Assembly: GCA_026785765.1 (NCBI GenBank)
Contig: JAJAZK010000070.1
Location: 1-9,156 of the forward strand
Length of the DNA stretch: 9,156 bases
Origin: Rhodoferax sp.
GTDB lineage: Bacteria > Pseudomonadota > Gammaproteobacteria > Burkholderiales > Burkholderiaceae_C
Direction of reading: 5' to 3'
In this document: positions 1 through 7,500 of the stretch, in pieces
How positions within the stretch are numbered: position 1 is the first letter of the stretch
How the letters are laid out: each line of letters begins with the position of its first letter
The notes under the pieces: model-generated
The model's input: the letters and a program-made list of their open reading frames with translations, nothing else
Database searches by the model: none
Told to the model about the DNA's origin: nothing
Program-made: the position numbers and the translations under genes

Positions 1-285
1 CGCAGCATCGGCAACTGTCCGGCGGTGATCCTGCGCAACCACGGGCTGCTGGCGTGGGGGCTGACCGTGCCGCAGACCTTCGCCGTCCTGTGGACCCTGC
101 AACGTGCCTGCGAAGTCCAGCTGGCAACACTGGCCATGGGTGTGCCGATACCGGTGTCAGAGGAGGTCGCCCGCAAGTGCACGCGCGATGCCTTGCAGTT
201 CAACCCCAGCCACGGCGCCGGGCGCGACGTGTTTGATGCACTGGTGCGCCAGGTGGACCGCCTCGACCCCGGTTACCGCCAGTAA
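1..285 (+). CDS. Class II aldolase/adducin family protein, C-terminal part (5' end outside window)
   Basis: The reading frame is open from the first base and ends at TAA (283-285), giving the last 94 residues. The segment has the family signature AVILRNHGLLAWG; the His of this NHG is, in the fuculose-1-phosphate aldolase fold, the third histidine binding the catalytic divalent metal. A helical tail follows that ends CTRDALQFNPSHGAGRDVFDALVRQVDRLDPGYRQ, a tail I associate with a common betaproteobacterial paralog of about 250 residues. The first two metal ligands and the acid/base residue lie upstream and cannot be checked. Members cleave or decarboxylate phosphorylated or unphosphorylated hydroxy-keto acids; the substrate of this paralog is not known to me. 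The next gene starts 14 bases after the stop on the same strand, so the two are probably co-transcribed. Family assignment is firm, function is not. Confidence 0.88.
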   Translation, partial: RSIGNCPAVILRNHGLLAWGLTVPQTFAVLWTLQRACEVQLATLAMGVPIPVSEEVARKCTRDALQFNPSHGAGRDVFDALVRQVDRLDPGYRQ

Positions 286-299
286 GTAACCGACACCAC

Positions 300-1304
300 A
301 TGACCCAAACTGCATTCAAGCGCGTCTGCATCGTCGGTGCGGGCGCCATCGGCGGCTGGCTCGGGGCAGGCGTGGCGCGGGCCGGCTGCGCGGTGTCGGT
401 GCTCGCGCGTGGCGCCACCCTGGCAGCACTGCAGGGTAGCGGTTTGCAGTTGCAAAGCGGGCCGGCCGACGACTTGCGCACCGAGACACACGCGGTACAG
501 GCCAGCGCCAGCGCAGCGGCGCTGGGTCCGCAGGACCTGGTTGTGATCGCCGTCAAAGCTCCCGCGCTGCGCGAGGTGGCATTGCAGCTGGGACCCTTGC
601 TGACGGACGACACCGTGGTGCTGACCGCCATGAATGGTGTGCCGTGGTGGTTTCTCAACTCGTTCGGTGGCGCCTTGCAGGGGCGCCGACTGCACGCGGT
701 CGATGCGGATGGGGCAATCGGATCGATGATCGCCCCGTCGCGCATCGTCGGCGCTGTGGTCCACGCCAGTTGTTCCGTGCTGGCGCCAGCCGTGGTGCGG
801 CACGGGTTTGGCAACCGCATTATTGTGGGCGAGCCCTCTGGCGCAATGACGCCCCGCGCCACCGACCTGGCAAATCTGCTTACACGCGCCGGGTTTGATG
901 CTCCCTTGACGCCCCACATCCAGCGCGAGATCTGGTTCAAGTTGTGGGGCAACATGACGGTCAACCCGGTCAGTGCGATCACCGGCGCCAACAGCCACCA
1001 GATCATCGACGACGAACTGGTGCGGGGCTTTTGTTCACACGTCATGCTGGAGGCCAAGGCAATTGGCGCCCAACTGGGGCTGGTGATTGAACAGCAGCCG
1101 GAGGACCGCCACGCGGTCACGCGCCGACTCGGTGCGTTCAAAACCTCGATGTTGCAGGATGTGGAAGCCGGTCGGCCAGTAGAACTTGACGCGCTGGTAG
1201 GCGCGGTGCGCGAGCTGGGCGTGCTGACGGGTGTGGCAACGCCCTGGACCGACGCGCTGCTGGGCTTGGGCCGGTTGCAGGCACGGGTTCGCGGGCTGTA
1301 TTGA
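300..1304 (+). CDS. 2-dehydropantoate 2-reductase (ApbA/PanE) family protein
   Basis: This is a 334-residue soluble protein of the ketopantoate reductase family, which reduces 2-dehydropantoate to pantoate with NADPH in coenzyme A synthesis. The N-terminal Rossmann motif is GAGAIGG (Gly13, Gly15, Gly18). The C-terminal helical domain carries KLWGNMTVNPVSAITGA. By alignment with E. coli PanE, Lys214 matches the catalytic Lys176, Asn112 (in MNGVPWW) matches Asn98, and Ser283/Glu295 keep the 12-residue spacing of Ser244/Glu256, so the substrate-binding set looks complete. The ATG lies 14 bases after the preceding stop; there is no strong Shine-Dalgarno sequence, consistent with translation coupled to the upstream aldolase-like gene. 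Burkholderiales often carry several paralogs of this family, and the pairing with a class II aldolase rather than panB/panC leaves open that the real substrate is another 2-keto acid. I therefore give no symbol. Confidence 0.88.
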   Translation: MTQTAFKRVCIVGAGAIGGWLGAGVARAGCAVSVLARGATLAALQGSGLQLQSGPADDLRTETHAVQASASAAALGPQDLVVIAVKAPALREVALQLGPLLTDDTVVLTAMNGVPWWFLNSFGGALQGRRLHAVDADGAIGSMIAPSRIVGAVVHASCSVLAPAVVRHGFGNRIIVGEPSGAMTPRATDLANLLTRAGFDAPLTPHIQREIWFKLWGNMTVNPVSAITGANSHQIIDDELVRGFCSHVMLEAKAIGAQLGLVIEQQPEDRHAVTRRLGAFKTSMLQDVEAGRPVELDALVGAVRELGVLTGVATPWTDALLGLGRLQARVRGLY

Positions 1305-1371
1305 GACGCACCTGCCGACGCCGCACACACCGTACTCGGCGCACGCAAGGTGGCGGCCTGTGGGCAATAGA

Positions 1372-1394
1372 CTGGTTCAGTCGACCTGAACCGG
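1372..1394. terminator. Hairpin between the convergent genes, candidate terminator
   Basis: GGTTCAG at 1374-1380 and CTGAACC at 1386-1392 are perfect reverse complements around a 5-base loop, extendable by a U-G and a C-G pair in the rightward transcript. The hairpin straddles the alr stop codon (1377-1379 on the minus strand). It sits where the reductase and racemase transcripts meet, so it could act in both directions. There is no T-run on either side, so intrinsic termination is only a suggestion. Confidence 0.3.
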
Positions 1395-2489
1395 GACGCG
1401 CGGTGCCAGCGCACACATCAGCTCATACCCGACGGTGCCAGCGGCCCGCGCCACATCATCAATTCCCAGCGTCAGGCCGGACGCTGCGCGACCCCACAGG
1501 GTGACCATACTGCCAAAACCGGCAGCTGGCGCCGACGCCAGATCAACCGTCAACAGATCCATGCTGACGCGGCCGACGGTGCGGCTGCGCACTCCTTCGA
1601 CCAACACCGGGGTGCCGCTGGGACACAGGCGCGGATACCCATCGGCATAACCGCAGGCCACGATTCCGATGCGCATCGGGCGCTCTGCGACGAAGGTCGA
1701 TCCGTAGCCGACGGTGTCGCCCGGCAGCAAGTCCTGCACTCCGATGATGCGGGCTTGCAACGTCATGGCGGGCAACAGTCCCCAGTACGCGGCGTCGTGC
1801 TCCGGGAAGTCGGGGGCGCTGCCATACCCCGCGATGCCCGGCCGAATCCAGTCAGACTGCAAGGCCGCCTGCCCCGCCACAGGGAGCGCTCCCATGTGGC
1901 GCAAGGTGGCGGCGCTGTTGCTCAGGCTGCGTTCACCCGGCAGGCCCTGGCTTGCGGCGTCAAAAACCGCCAGTTGTTGCGCGATGCCAGGCGGACCGTC
2001 GGCATCGCTGAAGTGCGTCATCAGTGAAATCTCATCCACTTGTGGCAATGCATCGAGCCGGCTCCAGGCGGCCCGATAACGTTGCGGCGTGAACCCCAAA
2101 CGGTTCATTCCCGAGTTCATCTTCAGGAATACCCGGTGTGGCGCATGCGTCTTGTGCGCCGCCAGCATTTCGATCTGCTCATCACAATGCACCGTGTGCC
2201 ACAAACCCAGGCGCGAGCAGTGCTCCAGGTCCCGTGGCTCGAACACACCTTCGAGCAGCAGCACTGGGCCGCGCCAACCCAGGTCACGCATGCGTTGCGC
2301 CTCATCCAGCTCCAGCAGGGCAAACCCATCTGCACCACGCAGCCCATCGAACGTTCTCTCGATGCCGTGGCCGTAAGCGTTGGCCTTCACGACGGCCCAC
2401 ACTTTTGCATCTGGCGCCGCCGCACGCGCGCGTTTGAGGTTGTGCTGCAAGGCCGCCATATGGATGGTGGCCTGGATCGGTCTGGGCAT
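1377..2489 (-). CDS. alr: Alanine racemase
   Basis: A PLP-dependent enzyme of 370 residues that interconverts L- and D-alanine in the cytoplasm, supplying D-alanine for peptidoglycan. The N-terminal TIM barrel carries the PLP lysine in [11 protein letters not shown] (Lys35). Other family landmarks are [10 protein letters not shown] (124-133), the SNSAA block (190-194), [10 protein letters not shown] (214-223, phosphate-binding region), the second catalytic residue in VGYGSTF (Tyr262), GRVSMD (306-311) and the terminal [16 protein letters not shown]. Length is typical of Alr/DadX (about 355-375). I place the start at the ATG at 2489, which gives the usual Pro-x-x-x-x-Ile opening. The frame stays open upstream to an ATG at 2597, but the extra 36 residues look non-coding. 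It is divergent from lplT, an arrangement I recall from Comamonadaceae. In those genomes radA often follows alr; here it is replaced by a convergent reductase gene. With no dadA neighbour, a biosynthetic Alr is more likely than a catabolic DadX. Confidence 0.96.
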   Translation of the reverse strand: MPRPIQATIHMAALQHNLKRARAAAPDAKVWAVVKANAYGHGIERTFDGLRGADGFALLELDEAQRMRDLGWRGPVLLLEGVFEPRDLEHCSRLGLWHTVHCDEQIEMLAAHKTHAPHRVFLKMNSGMNRLGFTPQRYRAAWSRLDALPQVDEISLMTHFSDADGPPGIAQQLAVFDAASQGLPGERSLSNSAATLRHMGALPVAGQAALQSDWIRPGIAGYGSAPDFPEHDAAYWGLLPAMTLQARIIGVQDLLPGDTVGYGSTFVAERPMRIGIVACGYADGYPRLCPSGTPVLVEGVRSRTVGRVSMDLLTVDLASAPAAGFGSMVTLWGRAASGLTLGIDDVARAAGTVGYELMCALAPRVPVQVD

Positions 2490-2645
2490 ATCTGCGTGGT
2501 CCGGTTCGTCAGGGCTCGCCGTCCATTCTGGCAGGGTCGCGCGGATAAACGGCGAGCTTCGGCGCGCATGATATAACCGGCGCACGTTGGAAACCACACC
2601 AGAGAACTACCGGCCCGGCACTGCCGATGCTCCCGACACGACGGC
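2490..2645. promoter_or_regulatory. Divergent intergenic region between alr and lplT
   Basis: This 156-base gap must hold the start signals of both divergent genes. The only clearly AT-rich patch is around 2568-2577, which reads TATATC on the minus strand and TATAAC on the plus strand. Either could serve as a -10 element, but I found no convincing -35 hexamer at 16-18 bases for either direction, and both genes have weak Shine-Dalgarno sequences. The location is inferred from gene layout rather than from a recognisable promoter. Confidence 0.35.
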
Positions 2646-3929
2646 ATGAAGCGCGGGTTCTACACAATCATGTCAGCGCAGTTCTTCAGTTCGCTGGCAG
2701 ACAACGCGCTGTTTGTGGCTGCCGTGCAACTGTTGCGAAGCAGTGCGTCGCCGCAGTGGCAGCAGGCCGCCCTGGTGCCCATGTTTGCCCTGTTTTATGT
2801 GATCCTGGCGCCGTTCGTGGGCGCCTTCGCCGATTCGATGCCCAAGGGCCGGGTGATGCTGATCAGCAACTTCATCAAGATCGTGGGATGCCTGATGATG
2901 TTGTTCGGCACCCATCCGCTGATGGCCTACGCCATCGTTGGTCTGGGCGCGGCTGCGTATTCACCTGCCAAGTACGGCATCCTGACCGAGCTGCTGCCGG
3001 CCTCACAACTGGTCAAGGCCAACGGCTGGATCGAGGGACTCACGATCGCCTCCATCATCCTGGGCGTATTACTGGGTGGGCAGCTGGTCGGCCCAGCGAT
3101 CTCGCGCATGTTGTTGGGATTCGATTTTCCGTTCCTGGATACCGGCATCACCAATGCGCCGGAAGCAGCGATCAGCGTGCTGATCTTCGTCTACCTGCTG
3201 GCCGCCTGGTTCAATACCCATATTCCGGACACCGGTGTGGAAATGCGGCCGTTACCCAGGCAACTGAGCACGCTGGTGCCCGATTTCTGGGCCTGCAACT
3301 TGCGCCTGTGGCGCGACAAGCTGGGCCAGATTTCACTGGCCGCCACGACGCTGATCTGGGGCGTGGCCGGCAACCTGCGTTTCATCGTACTGGCGTGGGC
3401 CGCTGCCGCCCTGGGCTATTCCGTCACGCAGGCCTCGGCTTTGCAGGGTGTGGTGGCAATTGGCATGGCAGTGGGCGCCGTGGCGGCGTCGCTGCGCATG
3501 CGGCTGGAGGACGGGCCGCGTGTCATCACGCTGGGAATCGCCATGGGTGGCCTGATCATCCTGCTGATCTTCATCAACAATGTATGGGTGGCGGCACCGT
3601 TCCTGATCCTGTTGGGCGCGCTCGGCGGGTTCCTGGTGGTACCGATGAATGCCTTGCTGCAGCATCGGGGGCACAACCTGATGGGCGCCGGACGTTCGAT
3701 CGCAGTACAGAACTTCAACGAGCAAGCCTGCATCCTGGTACTCGGCGCGGCTTACAGCCTGTCTGCGGGTTTGGGGCTGCACACATTCGCGGCCATCACC
3801 GGGTTTGGCGTCACCGTGGCGCTGGTGATGTGGCTGATCAAACGCTGGCATGCACGCAACTGCGTCCGCCACCGTGCCGAGGTCGAACACCTGCTGCAGA
3901 TCGCCCGCAACGACAACCTGCACGGCTGA
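2646..3929 (+). CDS. lplT: Lysophospholipid transporter LplT (MFS)
   Basis: This 427-residue inner-membrane protein has about 12 predicted hydrophobic segments along its length. LplT flips lysophospholipids, chiefly lysophosphatidylethanolamine, from the outer to the inner leaflet of the cytoplasmic membrane, where they are re-acylated. The opening MKRGFYTIMSAQFFSSLADNAL is the characteristic LplT N-terminus and fixes the start at 2646. The loop between helices 2 and 3 carries the major facilitator motif A (GAFADSMPKGR, 59-69), and YSPAKYGILTELLPASQL (105-122) with ANGWIEG just after is another LplT hallmark. It is slightly longer than the E. coli protein (about 397 residues). In enterobacteria lplT sits in an operon with the acyltransferase gene aas; no aas is present here, so its partner must be encoded elsewhere. 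It reads away from alr across a shared promoter region. The C-terminal tail after about residue 400 is basic and cytoplasmic. Confidence 0.95.
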   Translation: MKRGFYTIMSAQFFSSLADNALFVAAVQLLRSSASPQWQQAALVPMFALFYVILAPFVGAFADSMPKGRVMLISNFIKIVGCLMMLFGTHPLMAYAIVGLGAAAYSPAKYGILTELLPASQLVKANGWIEGLTIASIILGVLLGGQLVGPAISRMLLGFDFPFLDTGITNAPEAAISVLIFVYLLAAWFNTHIPDTGVEMRPLPRQLSTLVPDFWACNLRLWRDKLGQISLAATTLIWGVAGNLRFIVLAWAAAALGYSVTQASALQGVVAIGMAVGAVAASLRMRLEDGPRVITLGIAMGGLIILLIFINNVWVAAPFLILLGALGGFLVVPMNALLQHRGHNLMGAGRSIAVQNFNEQACILVLGAAYSLSAGLGLHTFAAITGFGVTVALVMWLIKRWHARNCVRHRAEVEHLLQIARNDNLHG

Positions 3930-3971
3930 ACCGACTCCGGTGCGGCGCATGCGCTGAAAACCGGACGCAGT

Positions 3972-3991
3972 CGGCGCCGAAGGCGGCGCCG
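3972..3991. terminator. GC-rich perfect hairpin after lplT
   Basis: CGGCGCCG at 3972-3979 and again at 3984-3991 (the octamer is self-complementary) form a perfect 8-bp stem with an AAGG loop, 43 bases after the lplT stop. The stem is strong, but GCGGATTTG rather than a T-run follows it, so it may be an RNA 3'-end stabiliser or a weak terminator. It separates lplT from the peroxidase gene. Confidence 0.4.
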
Positions 3992-4049
3992 CGGATTTGC
4001 TGGTAAGGTTGCACTTTTCACTGCACACTACAAAAGACTGGAGCCCCGT

Positions 4050-4535
4050 ATGTCCACTATCCATGATTTTTCGGCACTGCAGATGAACGGAAAGTCCATG
4101 CCTTTGAAGAAGTTCGAAGGCAAGCCACTGCTGATTGTGAACACCGCCAGCGCCTGCGGATTTACACCGCAGTTCGCCGGGCTTGAGGCACTGCACCAGT
4201 CCTACGGGTCGCGTGGGCTGGTGGTGTTGGGTTTTCCCTGTAACCAGTTCGGCGCACAGGACCCGGGCAGCAATGCGGAGATCGCCGAATTTTGCCAGCT
4301 CAACTATGGCGTGAGCTTTCCGATGCTGGCAAAAGTCGACGTCAACGGCGCACACGCCGACCCGCTGTACCAATGGCTGGCGGCTGAGGCCCCGGGGCTG
4401 CTGGGCAGCAAGGCAATCAAGTGGAACTTCACCAAATTTCTGGTTGCCAAGGACGGGGCGGTGCTGCGGCGTTATGCGCCCACCGACACACCAGAGAGCC
4501 TGGCAACCGACATCGAGGCGGCGCTGACTGCCTGA
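4050..4535 (+). CDS. Glutathione peroxidase family protein (Cys type)
   Basis: A 161-residue thioredoxin-fold peroxidase that reduces hydrogen or organic peroxides to water or alcohols. The signature NTASACGFTPQF holds the peroxidatic Cys36 (selenocysteine in the animal enzymes). GFPCNQFG gives the active-site Gln66, and KWNFTKF gives Trp125 and Asn126, completing the Cys-Gln-Trp-Asn tetrad. Cys82 in EIAEFCQLNYGVSFP lies where the resolving cysteine sits in thioredoxin-dependent family members such as E. coli BtuE, so thioredoxin rather than glutathione is the likelier reductant; this is inference. The length fits a monomeric bacterial member lacking the oligomerisation loop. There is no signal peptide, so it is cytoplasmic. 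GGAG at 4040-4043, six bases before the ATG, is a good ribosome binding site and supports the start. The c-di-GMP enzyme follows 48 bases downstream on the same strand and might be co-transcribed. Confidence 0.94.
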   Translation: MSTIHDFSALQMNGKSMPLKKFEGKPLLIVNTASACGFTPQFAGLEALHQSYGSRGLVVLGFPCNQFGAQDPGSNAEIAEFCQLNYGVSFPMLAKVDVNGAHADPLYQWLAAEAPGLLGSKAIKWNFTKFLVAKDGAVLRRYAPTDTPESLATDIEAALTA

Positions 4536-4583
4536 CCGCAGCATGGTTCCAGCGACACGACGAGCGGGTCTGCCACTCAGGCC

Positions 4584-7500
4584 GTGAACAACAACGACTT
4601 TTCGACCCTGTTTGACCTGCTGCCGATTGGCGCGTACCAATCCAGTCCCTCAGGCAAGCAGTTGCGCGCGAACGCGGCACTGGTGCGCCTGAACGGTTAC
4701 GACACCGAAGCAGAAATGCTTGTGGGAGTCAACGACATCGGCAAGGAGTGGTATGTAGCGCGGGACGCGCGCCAGCGCTTTCGCGACCTTATCGAACGCG
4801 ACGGGCGGGTGGTCAATTTCCGCAGCCAGATCTACCGCCACAAAACACGCGAGCGCTGCTGGATCGTCGAAAACGCCCATGTCGTGTATGCCGCCGACGG
4901 TTCGGTGCGGTACTACGAAGGTACGGTGGAGGATGTCACCGAAGCGCACCAGGCGCAACTGGCACTGGAAGCCAGTGAACGGCGGTTTCGCGCCTTCACG
5001 GAAAAGGCTCAGGTGCTGACCCTGGTCTGTGATGCCGCCGCCACTGTGATGTACGCCAGCCCCGCCTCGACCACCATGCTGGGCCGAACGCCCCAGGAGC
5101 TGCGCGGGGGCAACGTTTTCCACTGGATGCACCCCGACGACCATGCAGCGGCGCGGCGCGACGTGGCCGAGGTACTTGCGAAGGAAAACCCTGGCACGGA
5201 GTCCGTGTACCGATATTTGCATCAAGACGGTAGCTGGCGTCACTTGGCGTCGCTGGCGACCAACTGCCTGGCGGACAGCGCGGTGCAGGGTATTGTGCTG
5301 AACTTCCGTGACGCGACGGAGCGGGTGCGCGCGGAGCAGGCCGAGCGGGCATTGCGCGAGACCGAGGAACGCTGGAAACTCGCGCTGGAGAGTACCGGAG
5401 ACGGACTGTGGGACTTGAACATCGAGACCGGAAGCGCGACCTATTCCAGGCGGCTCCAGGAGATATATGGTTTTGCCGACGGCGAAACAGGCAACCGGAC
5501 CGGACAATTCGACAGTCGAGTCCATCCGGATGACCGTTTGCAGCAGCAACAGGCCCGGCAAGCCCATCTGGACGGCGCCACCGCCACTTATGCCAGTGAG
5601 TACCGGGTGCGCTGCCGGGACGGCAGCTGGAAGTGGATTCTGTCGCGCGGCATGGTGATCCGCCGCGATGCACTCGGCAAACCGCTGCGCATGATCGGCA
5701 CCCATACCGATATCGACTCACGCAAAAGTGCGGAAACAGCGCTGCGCGATCTGAACGAAGAGCTCGCCCGCAACACCAGCCAATTGCAAACGGCGCTGGG
5801 CAGCATCAGCCAGGGCATCTTCATGTTGGGGGCGGACGGGCGGTTGAGCACTTACAACGAACGCGCGCGTGAGTTGCTGGAACTTCCCGAAAACCTGCTG
5901 CAGTCGCGTCCGACGATGCCAGAAATCGGCCGCTTCCAGTTCGGGCACGGTGACTTTGGTGCTGGCGTCGGATGGGTCGATCAGGCGGCCCGCCGTTATG
6001 TGGCGTCGTCCGGCCGGGAGCCCATGCCGCCATACTACCTGCGCACCACCCGGTCGGGCCGCACATTGGAAGTGCGCACACAGACACTGCCCAATGGAGG
6101 CATGGTACGAACCTTCACCGATGTCAGCGACTACGTGCAGGCGGAGCGCTCCCGCAAGCGGCTGAACCTGCTGCTCGAAGCCACGCAATCGCTGGCCCGG
6201 GTCGGCGGCTGGGAAGTGGACGTGGTGACCGGGGAGGTAGTCTGGACCGACGAGGTGTACCGCATCCTGGAGACCTCGCCGCAGGAGTACACGCCAAGCA
6301 CCGACACCACGATGCGGTTCTTTGCTGCATCGTCGGCGCACACCATCAGCGCCGCCATCCGGGAAGCGGAAGAAAACGGGCGACCGCACGACCTGGAGCT
6401 GGAAATGGTGACCGCCAGGGGCCGTCCGATCTGGGTCCATTCGGTCGGCCAGGTGAGCTACGAGAACGGACAGATCGCCAAGCGCACGTCGGTAATCCAG
6501 GACATCACCGAGCGCCGGCAGGCGCAGGCGGCGCTGCGTGAAAGCGAGGAACGCTGGAAGTTGGCGCTCGAGGGCGTGGGCGACGGTGTCTGGGACTGGT
6601 ACATCCAGGCCGACGTTGAAGTGTTTTCGCAACGCTGCAAGGTAATGTACGGTTACTCCGAAGACGAGATTCGGGACAGCGCCAGCGCGTTTGACCGCCT
6701 GACGCACCCGGATGACTTGCCTCAGATGGAAAAGGATCTTCAGGCCCATTTTTCCGGCCTGACACCAACCTTTGCGAACGAGCGCCGCATCCTTTGCAAG
6801 GACGGAAGCTGGAAGTGGGTCCTGTCGCGCGGCATGTTGATCAGCCGCGACGAAGCGGGACGGCCACTGCGCATGATCGGCACCCATACCGATATCACGG
6901 CACGCAAGGACTCCGAGGCCATCATCTGGCAACAGGCCAACTTCGACAACCTGACCGGGCTGCCGAACCGGCGCATGTTGCGCGACCGGCTGGAGCAGGA
7001 GATCAAGAAGAGCGACCGCGAAGGCCGGCAACTGGCCGTGCTGTTCATCGACCTGGACCACTTCAAGGAAGTCAACGACACGCTCGGACATGAGGCGGGC
7101 GACCTGTTGCTGGTGGAGGCGGCGCGGCGCATCCGACACTGTGTGCGCGACTCCGACACGGTGGCACGCATGGGTGGCGACGAGTTCACCATCGTGCTGG
7201 CCGAACTGCAGGACGGCCAGTGGCTGGAGCGCATCACGCAGAACCTGCTCAACGCGATGGCGGCGCTGTTCCAGATCGGCAACGAGCAGGTCTACGTGTC
7301 GGCCAGCATCGGCATCACAATGTACCCGGCCGATGCGCGCGAGGTCGAGGACCTGTTCAAAAACGCCGACCAGGCCCTGTACGTTGCCAAAGGGGCCGGC
7401 CGCAACCGCTTCAGTTTCTTCACGCCGGCCCTGCAGGCGGCGGCGCAGAACCGGGTCCGGCTCGCCAATGACCTGCGCCAGGGTCTGGTCGACAACCAGT

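Noticed and set aside
200..1414. A 404-codon minus-strand open frame opposite the reductase.
   Set aside because: The plus-strand reductase has complete family motifs; the antisense product is a low-complexity Ser/Ala/Arg/Pro string.
2490..2597. N-terminal extension of alanine racemase to the ATG at 2597.
   Set aside because: Alr proteins normally begin close to the Pro-x-x-x-x-Ile motif reached from 2489; the extra 36 residues lack similarity and would use up most of the alr-lplT promoter region.
2627..4006. A 459-codon plus-strand frame overlapping lplT in another frame.
   Set aside because: LplT has twelve hydrophobic segments and hallmark motifs in its own frame; this frame is Arg/Gly/His-rich with no motif.
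4009..4034. A promoter for the peroxidase gene made of TTGCAC (4009-4014) and TACAAA (4029-4034).
   Set aside because: The spacer is only 14 bases, too short for a normal sigma-70 promoter, and the -10 match is poor.
3333..4640. A 435-codon minus-strand open frame across lplT, the intergenic hairpin and the peroxidase gene.
   Set aside because: It covers two well-supported genes and shows shadow-type composition with no family resemblance.
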